From Cunninghamia lanceolata (Eukaryota > Streptophyta > Pinopsida > Cupressales > Cupressaceae): DNA of 64,000 nt. A program made the position numbers and the translations under genes. This document shows, in pieces, positions 10,220 to 19,243 of this stretch (its first letter is position 1; every line of letters begins with the position of its first letter). The stretch is taken from positions 10,062,001 to 10,126,000 of the forward strand of contig BSBN01000354.1 in the NCBI GenBank assembly GCA_027924645.1, read 5' to 3'. Below the pieces are notes generated by a model that searched no databases, was not told the DNA's origin, and saw only the letters and a program-made list of their open reading frames with translations.

Positions 10220-13200
10220 CCAATGATGATGATTCCGTCAGGTTCTAAGACTACAAAATTTTTAGTTCTTCTGTATCCACTGGATCATTCCTCCCCACTG
10301 GGGGTTCAAACCACCCGACCCCCTTTTATAGGGATTCATTTCTATTATCATTCATTAAATAGAAAGGAGGCCCGTATATGTAGCAAAGAAAGCCGCTTGG
10401 TATATTGGTGAAGATTGAAAAAAGCAAGCAGGAGATTAGGGGTTTGACCCCCACAAACCAACTTTTTAACAATCAAACTGCTAAATATGCCATGTGGCAC
10501 CCAATCATTGGGCCATGCGGCATTACCTCATCCATCCGTCAGTGACACGTGTCACGTTGGATTGGTCCACATCTTTAGACCTGCCATGTCATCTGCTAAC
10601 TCAGATGTCGCCATCTACCACGTGTCAAACTATGGATCTGCCACGTCAACAACTGCCACTATGTCTGCCATGTCAGCATGCTGATGTAATCAGTGTGCTA
10701 TCTAGTCTGAATGGTCAACCCTCAACTTTGACCAGCCATATCTTGTTCATACAAGCTCTGATCGAGGCAAAATGAGTGGCGTCAGAATCATGGCGATGAG
10801 TTCTTCGTCTTGGCATCATTTTTCCTTAGATTTGAGAAAAATTAATTTTTCACCTTTTGGAACACCTGATTTACCTGTTTGACTGAACCTTTGACTACAC
10901 AACTTCTGCATACAAACTCCTTTTGAGCCCGTTCAAGTTGCGTTAGGATCGTGTCAGCGACCTTTTTCCAATGATGCTGATTCTGTTAGGTTCTGAGACT
11001 GCAAAATTTTTAGGTCTTCTGGATCCACCTAGATCATTCCTCCCCACTGGGGGTTCAAACCACCCGACCCCCTTTTATAGGGATTTGTTTCTATTATAAT
11101 TCTTTAAATAGAAAGGAGGCGTGTATAAGTAGCAATAAAATCCACTTGGTATATTGGTGGAGAGTGAAAATAGGAAGTAGGAGTCAGGGGTTTGATCCAC
11201 ACAAACCAACCTTTTAATAAGCAAATCACCACATGTGCCACGTGGCACCCAATCATTGGGCCACGTGGTATTCGCTCATTCATCCGTCAGTGACACGTGT
11301 CACGTTGAATTGGTCCACATCTTCAGACCTGCCACATCATCTGTTGAGTCAGATGACACCATCTACCATGTGTCAACATCTGGACCTGCCACGCCAACAA
11401 CTGCTAATGTGTTTGCCATGTCAGCATGATGACATCATCATTATACTGTCTAGTCAGCATTATCAACCCTCAACTTTGACCAGCCATATCTTGCTCGTAC
11501 GAGATCCGATCTAGGTGAAACGAGTGGTGTTGGAATCATGGCGACGAGCTCTTCGACTTGGCATCATTTTTGCTTGGATTTGAGATAATAATTTTTTTAC
11601 CTTTTTGAATGCATGATCACCTATTTGACCAAACCTATGACTACACATAAGTTCTGCATACGATGCTGATTCCGTCAGGTTTTGAGACTATAAAACTTTT
11701 AGGTCTTTTGGATCCATTTAGATCATTCATTCCCACTGGGGGTTCAAACCACCCGACCCCCTTTTGTAGGGATTCATTTCTATTATCATTCTTTAAATAG
11801 AAAGAAAACCCGTATATGTAGCAAAGAAAGCCACTTGGTATATTGGTGGAGAGTGAAAATAGCAAGGTTCGACCCCACAAACCAACCTTTTAACAATAAA
11901 ACTGCCACATGTGCCACGTGGCACCCAATCATTAGACCACATAGCATTACCTCATTCGTCCGTCAGTGACATGTGTCACACTGGATTGGTCCACATCTTC
12001 AAACCTGCCATGTCATCTGCTGACTTAGATGTCGCTATCTGCCATGTGTCAACCTCTAGACCTACCACATCAACAACTGCCACTATGTCTGCCATGTCAA
12101 CATGTTGATGTCATCATTGTACTGTCTAGTCGACATGGTCAACCCTCAACTTTGACAGCCATATTTTGCTCGTACGACCTCCGATCGAGGTGAAATGAAT
12201 GACATCGAAATTGTGGCGACGAGCTCTTCGACTTGGCATCATTTTTGCTTAGATTTGAGAAAATTAATTTTTTACCTTTTTGAACCCCTGATTCACCTAT
12301 TTGACCGAACCTTTGATTGCACATAACTTTTGCATATGAACTCCTTTAAAGCCCATTCAAGTTGCATCAGGATCGTGTCAGCGACCTCTTTGCAATGATG
12401 ATGATTCCGTCAGGTTCTAAGACTACCAAAGTTTTAGTTCTTCTGTATCCATCTACATCATTATTCCCCACTAGGGGTTCAAACTACCCGACCCCCTTTT
12501 ATAGGGATTCCTTTCTATTATCATTCTTTAAATAGAAAGGAGGCCCATATATGTAGCAAAGAAAGCCGCTTGGTATATTGGTGGGGAGTGAAAATAGCAA
12601 GTAGGAGGTCAGGGGTTCGACCCACACAAACCAACATTTTAACAATCAAACCGCTGTATGTGCCACGTGGCACCTAATCATTGGGCCACGTGGCATTACC
12701 TCATTCTTCCGTAAGTGGCACGTGTCACGTTGGATTGGTCCACTTCTTAAGACTTGCCATGTCATCTACTGACTCGGATGCCCCCATCTGCCACGTGTCA
12801 AACTCTGGACATGCCACGCCTAAAACTGTCACTGTGTCTGCCATGTCAGCATGCTGACGTCATCATTGTACTGTCTACTTAGCATGGTCAACCCTCAAAT
12901 TTGACCGGCCATATAACTTACTCGTATGAGCTCCGATCGAGGCGAAACAAGCGGCGTCGAACTCATGACGACAAGCTCTTCAACTTGGCATCATTTTTAT
13001 TTGGATTTGAGACAATCAATTTTTCACGTTTTTGAATGCATGATTTGCATATTTGACCGAACCTTTGACTGCACATAACTTCTGTATATGAACTCCTTTT
13101 GAACCCATTCAAGTTGAGTTAGGATCGTGTTAGCAACCTCTTTCCAATGATGCTGATTCTGTCATATTCTCATACTGTAAATTTTTTTGGTCTTCTGGAT

Positions 13201-13279
13201 CCACTTGGATCATTCCTCCCCACTTGGGGTTCAAAGAACCCGACCCCCTTTTATAAAGATTCATTTCTATTATCATTCT
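10220..13279. repeat. Satellite block I: units E-A-B-C-D of the 750-bp repeat
   Basis: This is a tandem repeat with unit landmarks (the word CCAATGA or its variants) at 10220, 10968, 11660, 12392 and 13144. Spacing is about 690-750 bp. Diagnostic words give the order E, A, B, C, D, one full round of the higher-order pattern. Unit B (11660) is short because its start is joined directly after the TTCTGCATACG region. The left end is cut by the Tat LTR, and the D unit is cut at 13279 by the gag-only element. No gene is present. Confidence 0.93.
13275..13279. repeat. Target site duplication, left copy (ATTCT)
   Basis: ATTCT immediately precedes the 5' LTR and is repeated immediately after the 3' LTR at 18961-18965. 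In other satellite units the sequence runs uninterrupted as ATTCTTTAAATAG, so this is a clean 5-bp duplication made at integration. Confidence 0.97.
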
Positions 13280-13610
13280 TGGTGCAGAAGCACCTACCTA
13301 ACAGCTGGCCTCCTTGAGGCAGTTAGTTTGTTATAGGTCCGCATGATGACATACAGGATCAGGATATAGGATAACATGATCAGGATATAGGTGAATTGTC
13401 CGCATGATGACAGGGCAGTAGGCTGTTTTTAGTATGTTTGACTTCTTCATGTAATAAGGTCCATTGGACCGATGCTATGTATTAGATCAGCATAGGAGTA
13501 TGTGTAGGCAGTTAGAGATCGGGATAAGGTTATCTGAGCTGTCCTCTCTCCCAGCCGCTTGGAAGCTCCTAGCCGCTGGGAAGTGAGTTGGTAGTACTCG
13601 AAGGATTTGT

Positions 13611-13618
13611 TATATATA
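13611..13618 (+). promoter_or_regulatory. Possible TATA box in the 5' LTR
   Basis: TATATATA lies in an otherwise mixed-composition stretch, about 330 bp into the LTR and well upstream of the interior, a plausible place for the core promoter. A second TATATA-containing stretch at about 14263-14282 is an alternative. The identical site in the 3' LTR is at 17541-17548. Confidence 0.4.
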
Positions 13619-14396
13619 CCTTCGATCTGTTAGGGTTTAGATACATTGAGTTCATATTGATAGTTCAGATTGATTATTGAGATTGATATTGATGTTGCTA
13701 GATGTACTGGTGTTGTGTTGAGTTGAGATTCAGGAGAGCAGTTCAGACATTGTGAAGCTGTATTCAGGACATTGAATCTCAATTGAATAAGATCTCATCT
13801 TTTGCAGTATTTGAGTTGATCAGTTGTATCTGTGTTGATTTCCTTTTCTGTTTGCAAGTTAATGGGCACTTTCAACCCTTCCACCGGTTGATCCTGCAAA
13901 TCGGTGGAATGGTCCTGTATCATAGTTTAGTTTGCATTTGTGTTTTCTATTTATGCATTGCATTGTTCAGGAGATCAGTTAGGAGCATGTTGTGAATCAG
14001 CCTAGCATCCTCATGTGCTAGGTCTAGAAGATAAGTTGTTAGATTTTGGTTTGAAGGTGATCCGGCCCGGTCGTCACATGATCTTTGTGAAATAGAGTGG
14101 TTCGGAGTGCTTACATGCAGTGGAAGGATACACAGGAGTCTGCATGTGCGTTTCCAGTTGGAACGAGCCGCATCCTCATCTGCGGATCCATCGCCATCAG
14201 GATCGGGTCGTGAAGTTGTTGAAGTTTGCATGTTGCAAGTGCATCATGATGTTTTGAGTTGGATATATACTCAGTGTATATATCGCAGTCAGGATCATCT
14301 CTCGGGGAAGTTCATCATCCGCGTATCGCTAACGGATGCGGGTGTGAAAGTTCCATTTTTTTGTCTAAGTATTGAAGAGTTCATCAGGATGATGTG

Positions 14397-14426
14397 TGAC
14401 GTCATCGTCATCCGGATATGACGTCA
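14397..14426 (+). promoter_or_regulatory. Paired TGACGTCA sites in the 5' LTR
   Basis: Two perfect TGACGTCA palindromes occur at 14397-14404 and 14419-14426, 22 bp apart start to start, each followed by TCGTCATC. This is the core bound by plant TGA-type bZIP factors, and a spacing of about two helical turns would place both on one DNA face. The sites lie in the later part of the LTR, so they may belong to transcribed sequence rather than the upstream promoter. Confidence 0.5.
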
Positions 14427-15033
14427 TCGTCATCAGGATATTAAGAAATCCCTCTATGCGAGTTTATCCTGTCGCCGCTAAGGGTTTAGGCATCGGCGAA
14501 GGCTCTCGGCAGAAAGTTGTGAAACATCATCAGGAGGTGTATCGGCGTAGACAGAAAGTTGTTAAGCATCATCAAGGAGGTTCCAAGACAACCGGATAAA
14601 CTAGATCATGATGCTGTTGCTTGTATCGTCGGGTAGTGGAGCGTCGAAGGCAAGGTGTTGAAGTGAACGTCATCAGGATATTGGGAGCTACCGGATATTT
14701 GGATATCCTGCTGACAAAGAGAGTGTTGAAGATCATGATGATGCCGCTTGTATTTGGCGCCCGATGAACAGTGCAACCGGAGGATGTTCGCGCCCGTTGA
14801 TTATCATGATGATGATGATAGGCGACAAACGGAGGAGGTAAATAGTAGTCGACAGGAGGATATTTGCGATCATCCGAAATATGATGATGCTGTTGAAATG
14901 TGATGATGCTGTTGGTGTCTCTAGGAAATATGATGATGATGTTCAGCCGATAGAGAATTTTATCATGCTGTTTGTATTGTGGGCTACTCCTTCCTGTTAG
15001 TTAGCCTCCGTTGCGTCCCACTCTGCATCATAG

Positions 15034-15045
15034 TGGTATCAGAGC
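15034..15045 (+). other. Primer binding site, initiator tRNA-Met
   Basis: TGGTATCAGAGC begins three bases after the 5' LTR end. It is the standard plant sequence complementary to the 3' end of initiator methionine tRNA and primes minus-strand synthesis. Confidence 0.96.
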
Positions 15046-15078
15046 AAAGGTTAGGATCTTCTGGAAAGGATAAGTAGG

Positions 15079-17247
15079 ATGTCAGACGAAGAAGGAACAT
15101 CTGAGGTTCCAGCAAGGATGACCAACGCTGAGTTGGCAGTTCTGGTGAAGAAACAGATTGCAGAAAGCAAGGCCGTGAAGGCTCAGAATCAGGAGTTGAA
15201 AGATGAGTTAGCAAAGTTGAGGAGTAAAGTAGGTTCTGGTAGAGAAGATGATAGGGAAGAAGAGGATATCCCTAATTGGAGCGAGGAGGTCGTTCCTGCA
15301 GACCAGAGACCGCTGTTGAACGCCCTCAAGGCCATGGAGAGGAGAACCATGGATGTGAAGCTGGATTTGCCAGTGTTTACAGGTAAGATGGACCCTGATT
15401 CAGTAATGGAATGGATAGATTGTTTGAACAATTTCTTTGTAACAGAGGAGATACCAGAACAACAGAGAGTGAAGATAGCACAGTCAAAGATGAAAGAAGC
15501 TGCCTTGACATGGTGGAACTTTGTTCAGGATGATAGAGTGCAGGAGGGAAAACGTAGAGTTGCCACATGGAAGAAGATGATGGAATTGGTAAAGGAGGCT
15601 TATATTCCTTTGGATTACAGTATCCAGTTACACAAGAGGAAGCAGAACCTGAAGCAGAAGGAGCTAGATGTCAGCTCATATACAGAAGAGTTCATGAAGC
15701 TCTGTATGAAGACAAAGGTGAAAGAAAGTGAAGAAGAGAAGGTAGCCAGATACCTTAATGGATTGAAGTTTAATATTCAGGATGATCTAAGTCTGCATAA
15801 CCCAGATACAGTGCAGAAATGTTTCCAGTTGGCATTGAAAGTGGAAGAGAGGTTGAAGAGAAAACAAGAACAGAACAATAGAGGAAGAGGATCAGCCCAT
15901 AAGATGAGGCAAACCAATGAGAGTCAAGAAGACACTGGTAAAGGACAGGGACAGTCTGATTTCAGAGGTGGATGGAAAGGTAATAAAGGAAGATTTGGAG
16001 GTGGTAGAGGTTCTACTACATTTTCAGGAAAATGTTATACCTGTGGTGAGTTTGGTCATCCATCCTTCAAATGTCCAGAAAACAAAGGTTCATCATCCAG
16101 AAATGATGGAACAAGTGACAAGAGAGTACAACTTGTACAAGAAGAGAAAGAAGAGAAAAGTGTGCAGAGTCCAAACATTTATCAAAAGGATCAGGATGCT
16201 GATAATGTTGGATATCCAGAGAGTGGAGAATCATTGATGTTAAGGAGAATTAGTTTGCAGGCATCAAAGGATATGATGCAAAGAAGAGCTCTTTTCAAAA
16301 CCACATGCAAGAGCAAAGGTAAAGTATGTAAGGTTGTCATTGATACTGGTTCAACAGACAACATGGTATCTCAAGAGATGGTGGATAAACTGCATTTGGA
16401 AAGGATTCCACATCCACACCCTTACAAGGCATCTTGGGTGAGTGAAAGGCATTCACTTTTTGTCTCTGAACAGGCATATGTTGATTTCCAGATTGGAGCA
16501 TATCAAGATAGAATTTTGTGTGATATTTTGCCCATGGAATGTTGTCACCTACTGTTGGGTAGACCATGGCAATTTGATAGGAGGGTACTGTATGATGGGT
16601 ATGCTAATACCTACACCATCCAGAAAGATGGAAAGACTATTAAGTTGATGCCATTACAGGAAGCAGCTGCAGCACAGAAGGCAGCCAAAGTCATTTTAAT
16701 GGGAAAGAAGGAATTTGTGCAGAAGCCTATAGGAGCAGGCAGGCAGGCAGTTGAAGACACTGCAAGGAAAGGAGTTGTGAAATACAACAAGCTGAAGAAA
16801 GTTTCAGTTGTGACTGACAGAGGTCAGCAGCAGGTGCAGAAACAGGTTTGCACACAGCAACCAGTTCAGAAGAATGACAAGGATGTTGTCATAGTTGGGA
16901 CTATTGTTTGTCCTATAAAGATTGACAGGAAGATAGAGTTGAACATTTCAGAAGTTCATGAGGCAGTTCAGAAAGAGGTTCTGGTCAGACAACCTGACAA
17001 ACACAAGGTATGTGAGAGAAAAGCCTACATCAACAGGCATGAGGATTTACTTGCCAGAAAGCAAGTTACAGTTCAGAAGTCTTGGAGCAGCCAAGAGGCA
17101 GCAGCAGACAAAGCTGGAACAGGGCAGCACATTGCACAGGCAAAGTGTAAAGGTGGAGGACTTCCATATCCTAACTCATGGGACATGAGTTATTTTCTTT
17201 TGGGGAGTATGGTGCAGAAGCACCTACCTAACAGCTGGCCTCCTTGA
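15079..17247 (+). CDS. Gag-protease protein of the gag-only element, 722 aa, intact
   Basis: The ATG at 15079 is the first ATG after the primer site and opens an uninterrupted frame. Residues about 16-52 look like a coiled coil. A retrotransposon gag domain spans about 92-265 (KLDLPVFTGKMDPDSVMEWI, then ALTWWNFV and the ARYLNGLK region). A zinc knuckle, CYTCGEFGHPSFKC, sits at 319-332 with CX2CX4HX4C spacing. An aspartic protease follows, with active-site DTG at 422-424 in VVIDTGSTDNMVS and the second conserved motif LLLGRPW near 491-497. Residues after about 540 are a glutamine-, lysine- and valine-rich tail with no RT motif. The final residues (QKHLPNSWPP) are encoded by the first bases of the 3' LTR, where the stop lies. 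Gag would form particles and the protease would process it. Confidence 0.93.
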   Translation: MSDEEGTSEVPARMTNAELAVLVKKQIAESKAVKAQNQELKDELAKLRSKVGSGREDDREEEDIPNWSEEVVPADQRPLLNALKAMERRTMDVKLDLPVFTGKMDPDSVMEWIDCLNNFFVTEEIPEQQRVKIAQSKMKEAALTWWNFVQDDRVQEGKRRVATWKKMMELVKEAYIPLDYSIQLHKRKQNLKQKELDVSSYTEEFMKLCMKTKVKESEEEKVARYLNGLKFNIQDDLSLHNPDTVQKCFQLALKVEERLKRKQEQNNRGRGSAHKMRQTNESQEDTGKGQGQSDFRGGWKGNKGRFGGGRGSTTFSGKCYTCGEFGHPSFKCPENKGSSSRNDGTSDKRVQLVQEEKEEKSVQSPNIYQKDQDADNVGYPESGESLMLRRISLQASKDMMQRRALFKTTCKSKGKVCKVVIDTGSTDNMVSQEMVDKLHLERIPHPHPYKASWVSERHSLFVSEQAYVDFQIGAYQDRILCDILPMECCHLLLGRPWQFDRRVLYDGYANTYTIQKDGKTIKLMPLQEAAAAQKAAKVILMGKKEFVQKPIGAGRQAVEDTARKGVVKYNKLKKVSVVTDRGQQQVQKQVCTQQPVQKNDKDVVIVGTIVCPIKIDRKIELNISEVHEAVQKEVLVRQPDKHKVCERKAYINRHEDLLARKQVTVQKSWSSQEAAADKAGTGQHIAQAKCKGGGLPYPNSWDMSYFLLGSMVQKHLPNSWPP
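17191..17209 (+). other. Probable polypurine tract region
   Basis: TTTTCTTTTGGGGAGTA directly precedes the 3' LTR. The purine run is short and impure, but this is where the plus-strand primer tract must lie. It is inside the gag-protease frame. Confidence 0.5.
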
Positions 17248-18960
17248 GGCAGTTAGTTTGTTATAGGTCCGCATGATGACATACAGGATCAGGATATAGG
17301 ATAACATGATCAGGATATAGGTGAATTGTCCGCATGATGACAGGGCAGTAGGCTGTTTTTAGTATGTTTGACTTCTTCATGTAATAAGGTCCATTGGACC
17401 GATGCTATGTATTAGATCAGCATAGGAGTATGTGTAGGCAGTTAGAGATCGGGATAAGGTTATCTGAGCTGTCCTCTCTCCCAGCCGCTTGGAAGCTCCC
17501 AGCCGCTGGGAAGTGAGTTGGTAGTACTCGAAGGATTTGTTATATATACCTTCGATCTGTTAGGGTTTAGATACATTGAGTTCATATTGATAGTTCAGAT
17601 TGATTATTGAGATTGATATTGATGTTGCTAGATGTACTGGTGTTGTGTTGAGTTGAGATTCAGGAGAGCAGTTCAGACATTGTGAAGCTGTATTCAGGAC
17701 ATTGAATCTCAATTGAATAAGATCTCATCTTTTGCAGTATTTGAGTTGATCAGTTGTATCTGTGTTGATTTCCTTTTCTGTTTGCAAGTTAATGGGCACT
17801 TTCAACCCTTCCACCGGTTGATCCTGCAAATCGGTGGAATGGTCCTGTATCATAGTTTAGTTTGCATTTGTGTTTTCTATTTATGCATTGCATTGTTCAG
17901 GAGATCAGTTAGGAGCATGCTGTGAATCAGCCTAGCATCCTCATGTGCTAGGTCTAGAAGATAAGTTGTTAGATTTTGGTTTGAAGGTGATCCGGCCCGG
18001 TCGTCACATGATCTTTGTGAAATAGAGTGGTTCGGAGTGCTTACATGCAGTGGAAAGATACACAGGAGTCTGCATGTGCGTTTCCAGTCGGAACGAGCCG
18101 CATCCTCATCTGCGGATCCATCGCCATCAGGATCGGGTCGTGAAGTTGTTGAAGTTTGCATGTTGCAAGTGCATCATGATGTTTTGAGTTGGATATATAC
18201 TCAGTGTATATATCGCAGTCAGGATCATCTCTCGGGGAAGTTCATCATCCGCGTATCGCTAACGGATGCGGGTGTGAAAGTTCCATTTTTTTGTCTAAGT
18301 ATTGAAGAGTTCATCAGGATGATGTGTGACGTCATCGTCATCCGGATATGACGTCATCATCATCAGGATATTAAGAAATCCCTCTATGCGAGTTTATCCT
18401 GTCGCCGCTAAGGGTTTAGGCATCGGCGAAGGCTCTCGGCAGAAAGTTGTGAAACATCATCAGGAGGTGTATCGGCGTAGACAGAAAGTTGTTAAGCATC
18501 ATCAAGGAGGTTCCAAGACAACCGGATAAACTAGATCATGATGCTGTTGCTTGTATCGTCGGGTAGTGGAGCGTCGAAGGCAAGGTGTTGAAGTGAACGT
18601 CATCAGGATATTGGGAGCTACCGGATATTTGGATATCCTGCTGACGAAGAGAGTGTTGAAGATCATGATGATGCCGCTTGTATTTGGCGCCCGATGAACA
18701 GTGCAACCGGAGGATGTTCGCGCCCGTTGATTATCATGATGATGATGATAGGCGACAAACGGAGGAGGTAAATAGTAGTCGACAGGAGGATATTTGCGAT
18801 CATCCGAAATATGATGATGCTGTTGAAATGTGATGATGCTGTTGGTGTCTCTAGGAAATATGATGATGATGTTCAGCCGATAGAGAATTTTATCATGCTG
18901 TTTGTATTGTGGGCTACTCCTTCCTGTTAGTTAGCCTCCGTTGCGTCCCACTCTGCATCA
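17210..18960 (+). repeat. 3' LTR of the gag-only element
   Basis: Same length (1751 bp) and ends as the 5' LTR, with six single-base transitions and no gaps. Its first 38 bases supply the end of the gag-protease ORF. It is followed by the second ATTCT target copy. Confidence 0.97.
18327..18356 (+). promoter_or_regulatory. Paired TGACGTCA sites in the 3' LTR
   Basis: The same pair as in the 5' LTR, at 18327-18334 and 18349-18356. One nearby base differs (18359), outside both cores. Confidence 0.5.
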
Positions 18961-18965
18961 ATTCT
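18961..18965. repeat. Target site duplication, right copy (ATTCT)
   Basis: Matches 13275-13279; satellite sequence continues directly as TTAAATAGAAAGGAGGC. Confidence 0.97.
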
Positions 18966-19243
18966 TTAAATAGAAAGGAGGCCCGTATATGTAGCAATGA
19001 AAGCCACTTGGTATATCTTGCTCCTATGAGCTTCGATCAAGGCGAAACGAGCGACATCAAAATCGTGACGACGAGCTCTTCAACTTGGCATCATTTTTGC
19101 TTGGATTTGAGACAATCAATTTTTCACCTTTTTGAATGCCTGATTTGCCTGTTTGACTGAACCTTTGACTGCATATAACTTCTGCATACAAACTCCTTTT
19201 GAGTACGTTCATGTTGCGTTAGGATCGTGTCAAGAACCTCTTT
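18966..19243. repeat. Remainder of the interrupted D unit, internally deleted
   Basis: The satellite resumes after the gag-only element. Within the tRNA-like segment the sequence jumps from CTTGGTATAT directly to CTTGCTCCTATGAGC. Compared with intact units, about 390 bp are missing, including the B box and all ACGT motifs. ATAT is present at both ends of the lost piece, consistent with a microhomology-type deletion. Confidence 0.85.

Larger units (their letters stand above)
13280..15030 (+). repeat. 5' LTR of the gag-only element
   Basis: The LTR starts TGGTGCAG and ends CTGCATCA, imperfect inverted ends with TG...CA. Differences from the 3' LTR are at 13570, 13990, 14126, 14159, 14429 and 14716. 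Near the start the word GTCCGCATGATGACA occurs twice (about 13338 and 13399). The second half is rich in CATCAGGAT and GATGATGAT words. The LTR should carry the element promoter and the polyadenylation signal. Confidence 0.97.
13280..18960 (+). mobile_element. Young non-autonomous LTR retrotransposon with gag-protease only
   Basis: Two direct LTRs of 1751 bp flank a 2179-bp interior containing an initiator tRNA-Met primer site, one ORF and a short purine-rich stretch before the 3' LTR. The LTR copies align without gaps at a constant offset of 3930. I count six differences, all transitions, about 0.34 percent, indicating recent insertion. The interior encodes gag and an aspartic protease, but RT, RNase H and integrase are absent. 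The element must therefore have been moved by enzymes of a related element. The layout matches the class described in plants as TR-GAG, here with a protease. Gag and protease style, together with the primer site, suggest a chromovirus-type Ty3/gypsy parent. It sits in a D-type satellite unit. Confidence 0.95.

Noticed and set aside
10391..10460. Functional tRNA gene in each satellite unit.
   Set aside because: A and B boxes are well placed, but the two ends do not pair into an acceptor stem and no convincing anticodon arm is seen, so only a tRNA-like promoter is claimed.
13783..14599. Open frames of 67-104 codons inside both LTRs of the gag-only element.
   Set aside because: Present in both LTRs simply because the LTRs are near identical; no domain or start context supports translation.
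15189..15568. Minus-strand frames of 63-80 codons and plus-strand shadow frames inside the gag-protease ORF.
   Set aside because: They overlap the intact 722-codon frame with its gag, zinc-knuckle and protease motifs and have no independent support.
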